From: Verrucomicrobiales bacterium
GTDB taxonomy: Bacteria; Verrucomicrobiota; Verrucomicrobiia; Limisphaerales; UBA9464
DNA length: 9,893 nt
NCBI GenBank assembly: GCA_003445095.1
Contig: DLVS01000778.1
Location: 1-9,893, forward strand
Direction of reading: 5' to 3'
The notes beneath the pieces are model-generated. The model had not been told where the DNA came from. It ran no database searches and saw only the letters and a list, made by a program, of their open reading frames with translations. Numbering within the stretch: position 1 is the stretch's first letter; every line of letters starts with the position of its first letter. Below, in pieces: positions 7,098-9,893 of this stretch. The position numbers and the translations under genes are program-made.

Positions 7098-8753
7098 TCA
7101 TTGACGCACATTCGGAAGCGGGGATTTTGGTTCGGCGGGGCGGTCGATTTCTGCGCGAAGCGAAGGCAATATCGATTGGACAATAGCTGCGGAAAGTCGC
7201 CCGGCGATTGCCGATTGAAGCGGGCCACAGGCTTTTTTGGATTGCCCCAGCGCTTCATTTTCCCAGGCATCCTCCCGATACTGGGTGAGGTAAACATTCA
7301 CTCGGTCCCGCTCGGAGACCTGGTTTGTGATCGATGGCGTCTGGCCGGTAATGGGGTTGCCATTCCAAGTTGTTCCTTCGAACGATGCGATTGCTTCCAA
7401 TCGAGGTTGGGCCTTTTTGCGAACTTGCCCATTTTCGATAACCCGAATCCAGCCTTTCGACAGTTGGGCTGACCATTGGGCCTTCTGTGCGGTCAGCGTC
7501 AGTAATGCGGCTCGAGTTCCCGGTGGTTTTCGTTCGTCTGGGGCGATTGTGATGCCAGGTAGTTGTTGGCGGAATTGTTCACGCGTCATCTGAACCACCT
7601 CGGGCATTAATTCTGAACCTTCGTTCTGCCGGGCAATCCTTCCTGCAGGTGTGGAGATGACCAACGCCCTTGGCAGTGATTTTACCTCCAGAACCGCCGG
7701 CTCACTTACCGATTCGGCTGTCGTGCTGCCCCTTGCCCGAACGCGGACACGGCCCCCATGCAAAGGGTGAACATCGAAGAGCTTGATCTCCGAGTCTTGA
7801 GTTCGATAAAGCGTTTTCCAAACATCGGAACCGGTGGCCTGCCATTCCCACTCGTACACTTCGGCATGGTTCGGATTGGCCACGCCGAGAGTGACTTCGC
7901 CTCCTTCGACCACTGAATATGTCGGTTGCTTTAGATACAAAGGTCTCGAAGGTGCAGGAGTGGGCACACTCTCGGGCGCTTTGGTTGGTCGCTGTTTGAC
8001 TTTCACCGTGACCGTGCGGCTGTAGAGCCGGCCTACGGAATTGGTCAAAATCAGCCGATAATAGCCGGCCTGTTCCGGGGCGATTGAAGCGAGCCTGTAT
8101 TTGAATTGGACAGAATCTGCAACCGAGGTCTCTCCCAACACTTGATTGTCGTTGCCGGAATCCTGAGTCCATCTTTCCAAGACTGCCTGAGTAGTTGGCA
8201 ACTGATTAAACATCCATGTCAGCGTTACGCTGTCCCCTGCGAAGTACTCTCCATTCGTTTGGCCTACTACGATCTTCGGTAGTCCATCGGGAACCGGAAC
8301 ATCGTCCCTCGATTCCAAAGCCGCGACGCTGCTGGCGATGATCTGATCACCATCCGCGACGACCAGGCGATACGCCTGCGACGATGAAAACGGTACTTGG
8401 AAATATCCTACGCCATCGGTGAATTTTGGATGCAATCCTGGCGCGGCGGGACTCCATGATGAAGTCTTGTCGTTCCAAACCTCCCACCGCCCGAGAGTAT
8501 TCGTTGATCCTTGCACCGTAGCCCACAGAAATGCCGACGAAGGAAGGGTCCAGCGGCTTAAGGTTGGTTGCGCGATAATCGCGAGGGGTGGCCCTTTGGG
8601 TGGTTCGGTGATTTTTGTAATCTGGACCGGGCCCGAAGAAGATTCGTTGCTTTGTCGCCTGGGTCTGTCGCGTTGGTATTCCCGCTTCCAGGCCTGAATT
8701 GAAAAAACGAGCACCACCAACAGGACGACCGTTTTTGTGAGTGATGCCCTCAT
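7098..8753 (-). CDS. Membrane-anchored protein with Ig-like beta-sandwich domains
   Basis: The protein starts with a short hydrophobic segment (residues ~8-20, TVVLLVVLVFSI) followed by a strongly basic stretch, which fits an uncleaved signal anchor or a signal peptide. Residues ~57-146 are a beta-rich region that may be a degenerate first Ig-like domain. A clearer Ig-like domain covers ~160-252, with 'GDSVTLTW' and the hallmark 'AGYYRLILTNSVG' before the last strand. After a proline-rich linker (258-270) a second covers ~272-357 ('VVEGGEVTLGV' and 'EWEWQ'). None has the usual cysteine pair. Residues ~360-551 are unassigned and end in a proline-containing tail. Ig-like domains bind proteins or carbohydrates, so an extracytoplasmic structural or recognition role is likely, perhaps as the envelope part of the machine. 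ATG 8753 lies 2 bp after the stop of the small upstream gene. The domain call is from pattern, not search. Confidence 0.88.
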   Translation of the reverse strand: MRASLTKTVVLLVVLVFSIQAWKREYQRDRPRRQSNESSSGPVQITKITEPPKGPPLAIIAQPTLSRWTLPSSAFLWATVQGSTNTLGRWEVWNDKTSSWSPAAPGLHPKFTDGVGYFQVPFSSSQAYRLVVADGDQIIASSVAALESRDDVPVPDGLPKIVVGQTNGEYFAGDSVTLTWMFNQLPTTQAVLERWTQDSGNDNQVLGETSVADSVQFKYRLASIAPEQAGYYRLILTNSVGRLYSRTVTVKVKQRPTKAPESVPTPAPSRPLYLKQPTYSVVEGGEVTLGVANPNHAEVYEWEWQATGSDVWKTLYRTQDSEIKLFDVHPLHGGRVRVRARGSTTAESVSEPAVLEVKSLPRALVISTPAGRIARQNEGSELMPEVVQMTREQFRQQLPGITIAPDERKPPGTRAALLTLTAQKAQWSAQLSKGWIRVIENGQVRKKAQPRLEAIASFEGTTWNGNPITGQTPSITNQVSERDRVNVYLTQYREDAWENEALGQSKKACGPLQSAIAGRLSAAIVQSILPSLRAEIDRPAEPKSPLPNVRQ

Positions 8754-8755
8754 GG

Positions 8756-8914
8756 CTAGCGGCTTCGCGGCGGGGTCACTTCTGTTTTCTTCGACGAATC
8801 TAGCAGATCATTCGAAGAGTGACTCGAATTCGGCATCAGGCGTCGCGCGCCAATCGAGATCCAAATCAGGAGGATTAGACCTACCAAGACTTTGTTGAGG
8901 GGAGAAAGGCGCAT
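8756..8914 (-). CDS. Small single-span membrane protein, first gene of the operon
   Basis: Starting at ATG 8914 this is 52 residues: a short basic N-terminus, one hydrophobic span (VLVGLILLIWISIGA), then a polar tail rich in Ser, Lys and Arg. Its form (short N-terminus, one span, basic residues just after) mirrors the N-terminus of the Ig-like protein encoded next. An in-frame GTG at 8959 would give 67 residues but adds an ordinary polar stretch before the span; neither start has a convincing ribosome site. The stop TAG is 2 bp from the next ATG, so translation is probably coupled. Function is unknown. A small assembly subunit or stabiliser of the membrane complex is possible. Because it is short, a non-coding leader cannot be excluded. 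Confidence 0.55.
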   Translation of the reverse strand: MRLSPLNKVLVGLILLIWISIGARRLMPNSSHSSNDLLDSSKKTEVTPPRSR

Positions 8915-8974
8915 CGCGTTGGGAAGGTAGCCCGCTATAGGATGTCCAAGTCGACTCACGACCGATTGGTTTCA

Positions 8975-9003
8975 TTGGTATCCAGACTGCAATCAAGAGT
9001 CAA
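8975..9003 (-). promoter_or_regulatory. Candidate sigma-70-type promoter of the operon
   Basis: On the minus strand TTGACT (9003-8998, five of six consensus bases) is followed by a 17-bp spacer and TACCAA (8980-8975, three of six). It lies about 60 bp before ATG 8914, the only good -35 box with correct spacing that I found upstream of the first gene. The weak -10 suggests low or activated expression. The call rests on sequence match alone. Confidence 0.4.
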
Positions 9004-9020
9004 CGCGAGTGTCCACTGAT

Positions 9021-9044
9021 CCCAAACAGTCAAACGAGTTTGGG
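9021..9044. promoter_or_regulatory. Candidate operator: perfect 7-bp inverted repeat CCCAAAC-N10-GTTTGGG
   Basis: CCCAAAC (9021-9027) and GTTTGGG (9038-9044) are perfect inverted arms around a 10-base spacer that holds another CAAAC (9031-9035). The arms' centres are 17 bp apart, less than two helical turns. The site lies just upstream of the candidate -35 box at 9003-8998, a position suited to an activator or repressor. There is no T-run worth calling a terminator. No regulator gene is present in the window. Confidence 0.4.
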
Positions 9045-9070
9045 TTTCGTGGATAGGCTAGGCGAAATCC

Positions 9071-9206
9071 GGGCGGACCGGTTCGCCCGTCCGACGAGCT
9101 ACAAGAAGACTCCGCGAATCGGACCAATTGGCGGAGTAGTGAGGTGGAGGAAGGCACTCAGGCTCAAAACCGAACGCCGCCAGATGACTGGCGGAGTTCC
9201 GGCGGC
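9071..9206. repeat. Cluster of GC-rich inverted repeats in the intergenic region (REP-like?)
   Basis: Three hairpins lie close together. GGGCGGA-CCGG-TTCGCCC (9071-9088) has one G-U pair. ACTCCGC (9109-9115) pairs with GCGGAGT (9131-9137). CCGCCAG-ATGA-CTGGCGG (9177-9194) is perfect, with an alternative pairing of GCCGCC (9176-9181) to GGCGGC (9201-9206). TGGCGGAGT occurs twice directly (9129-9137 and 9189-9197). No T-tract follows, so they are not classic terminators. Shared stems and a repeated unit suggest a dispersed palindromic repeat or a structured RNA; nothing coding is convincing here. Confidence 0.45.
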
Positions 9207-9499
9207 ATGACGTTGGAGCAGGTCCGAGACGGCGCGTGACTCAGGTTGATCGAGCGATGATTGTTTGAACGACGAATGGGTTTCTTCACAAACGCATTTT
9301 CGTCCAGCGCGAGCCGGGGTGAATCTCCGTGATGCTGCCCGATTCGGCATCTTGGACGTGGGGGCTTCAGTGGATCTTGCCGCAGCCAAGGAACGAGTTC
9401 GGTCCATCCGAGCCGCGATCAGTCCTCACTACAGCGCGGAGGCAGTCGTTGAGAAACGCCCGGGAGTGAATACCAGCGGTGTTCGCTTGACCTAGCGGG
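9207..9499. other. Intergenic stretch without a supported gene
   Basis: This ~290-base stretch lies between the inverted-repeat cluster and the lipoprotein gene leader. Open frames exist on both strands (a 76-codon frame at 9265-9495 plus; a 102-codon frame at 9407-9099 minus), but neither has a ribosome site, a recognisable motif or coding-like composition. It may belong to the same repeat unit as 9071-9206 or be decayed sequence. No strong promoter for the downstream gene was found. Confidence 0.4.
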
Positions 9500-9515
9500 G
9501 GCTTCTTTCGAAGCC
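9500..9515 (+). promoter_or_regulatory. Leader hairpin just before the patatin-like lipoprotein start
   Basis: GGCTTC-TTTC-GAAGCC forms a perfect 6-bp stem with a 4-base loop, ending 10 bases before ATG 9526. No Shine-Dalgarno sequence lies between it and the start. It could limit ribosome access or protect the 5' end; chance occurrence is quite possible. Confidence 0.25.
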
Positions 9516-9525
9516 TGCCCAGAAC

Positions 9526-9893
9526 ATGGGTTCGGCTCACGTTCCTCACCGCTGGGTTCCCATCCTCTTCGCAGCGATCTTTGTCGGCTGCGCTCATCGT
9601 CCGATCAATCCGCCGCTGACGGAAATAAATCCGTCTGAAGGCTACTATTTTCAAACCCATCCCCGGCCGAATAACTCGGACGAGCTCTTGGTGGCACTTG
9701 CTTTCTCGGGCGGGGGCACGCGCGCCGCGGCTCTCGCGTACGGAGTTCTCGATGAACTGCGCACCGCTACCTATTCGTTTGAAGGACAGCATCGGCGGCT
9801 CTTGGATGAAGTGGATGCGATCAGCAGCGTGTCCGGAGGCAGCTTCACGGCGGCCGCCTATGGTTTATATGGCGACGACCTGTTCACCACCTT
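9526..9893 (+). CDS. Patatin-like phospholipase lipoprotein (partial, cut by the right edge)
   Basis: Patatin-like enzymes are lipid acyl hydrolases with a Ser-Asp dyad. The visible 122 residues start with a signal peptide (basic RW, then VPILFAAIFVG) and a cysteine at residue 22 in a lipobox-like FVGC, so the protein is probably lipidated and held in the cell envelope. 'LVALAFSGGGTRAAALAYGVLDEL' region residues (about 54-77) give the glycine-rich oxyanion loop. The nucleophile motif SVSGGS (about 102-107), within 'ISSVSGG', carries the catalytic serine, with Ser in place of the first Gly of GxSxG as is common in this group. The catalytic Asp (DG[AG]) lies beyond the window. An in-frame TAG at 9493 and no other upstream ATG fix the start at 9526. 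It is transcribed away from the minus-strand operon and is probably not part of it. Confidence 0.93.
   Translation, partial: MGSAHVPHRWVPILFAAIFVGCAHRPINPPLTEINPSEGYYFQTHPRPNNSDELLVALAFSGGGTRAAALAYGVLDELRTATYSFEGQHRRLLDEVDAISSVSGGSFTAAAYGLYGDDLFTT

Noticed and set aside
8808..8996. Minus-strand 62-codon frame overlapping the small membrane protein
   Set aside because: It has no hydrophobic span or motif, and its stop lies inside the neighbour; the other frame ends 2 bp from the next start, which fits an operon better.
9099..9407. Minus-strand 102-codon frame in the intergenic region
   Set aside because: It runs through the palindrome cluster and has low-complexity basic content; unlikely to be coding.
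9265..9495. Plus-strand 76-codon frame before the lipoprotein gene
   Set aside because: No ribosome site, no motif, and it sits in the repeat-rich intergenic region; kept only as a note there.

Overview
The window comes from a Gram-negative-type bacterium. The evidence is a lipoprotein signal on the rightmost gene and a string of inner-membrane or envelope proteins. The Ig-like 'AGYYRLILTNSVG' fold style, the patatin-type lipoprotein and a moderately high but uneven GC content would fit Verrucomicrobiota or a relative, but this assignment is inference. I see no tRNA, rRNA, CRISPR array, transposase or integrase.

Layout. (1) 1-635, minus strand: the C-terminal part of peptide chain release factor 3 (prfC), running off the left edge. 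Its GTPase half is missing and there is no room for it, so it is a 5'-truncated remnant. (2) 778-8914, minus strand: five tightly packed genes that look like one operon, in transcription order: a ~52-residue single-span membrane protein; a 551-residue membrane-anchored protein with Ig-like beta domains; a 525-residue protein with two membrane spans that I do not recognise; a 965-residue HerA/FtsK-superfamily ATPase; and a 618-residue protein with a ~450-residue disordered, highly charged tail in front of a C-terminal DNA/RNA non-specific endonuclease domain. Junctions are 2 bp, 21 bp, 4 bp and a 38-bp overlap. (3) 8915-9525: a long non-coding stretch with a candidate promoter and operator for the operon, then a cluster of GC-rich inverted repeats. 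(4) 9526 to the right edge, plus strand: a divergent patatin-like phospholipase lipoprotein, cut by the window end.

How the genes may work together. A pumping ATPase, two or three envelope proteins and a nuclease with a long unfolded N-terminal tail, co-transcribed with no recognisable phage, conjugation, T6SS or T7SS component, form an unusual module. Two readings fit: an ATPase-powered export machine that threads a nuclease toxin by its disordered tail (an analogue of T7SS, where an FtsK-type ATPase exports toxins), or a membrane-associated anti-invader system in which the ATPase and nuclease act on incoming DNA. There is no obvious immunity gene beside the nuclease. The truncated prfC next to the operon hints that the region is a rearranged or inserted accessory segment.
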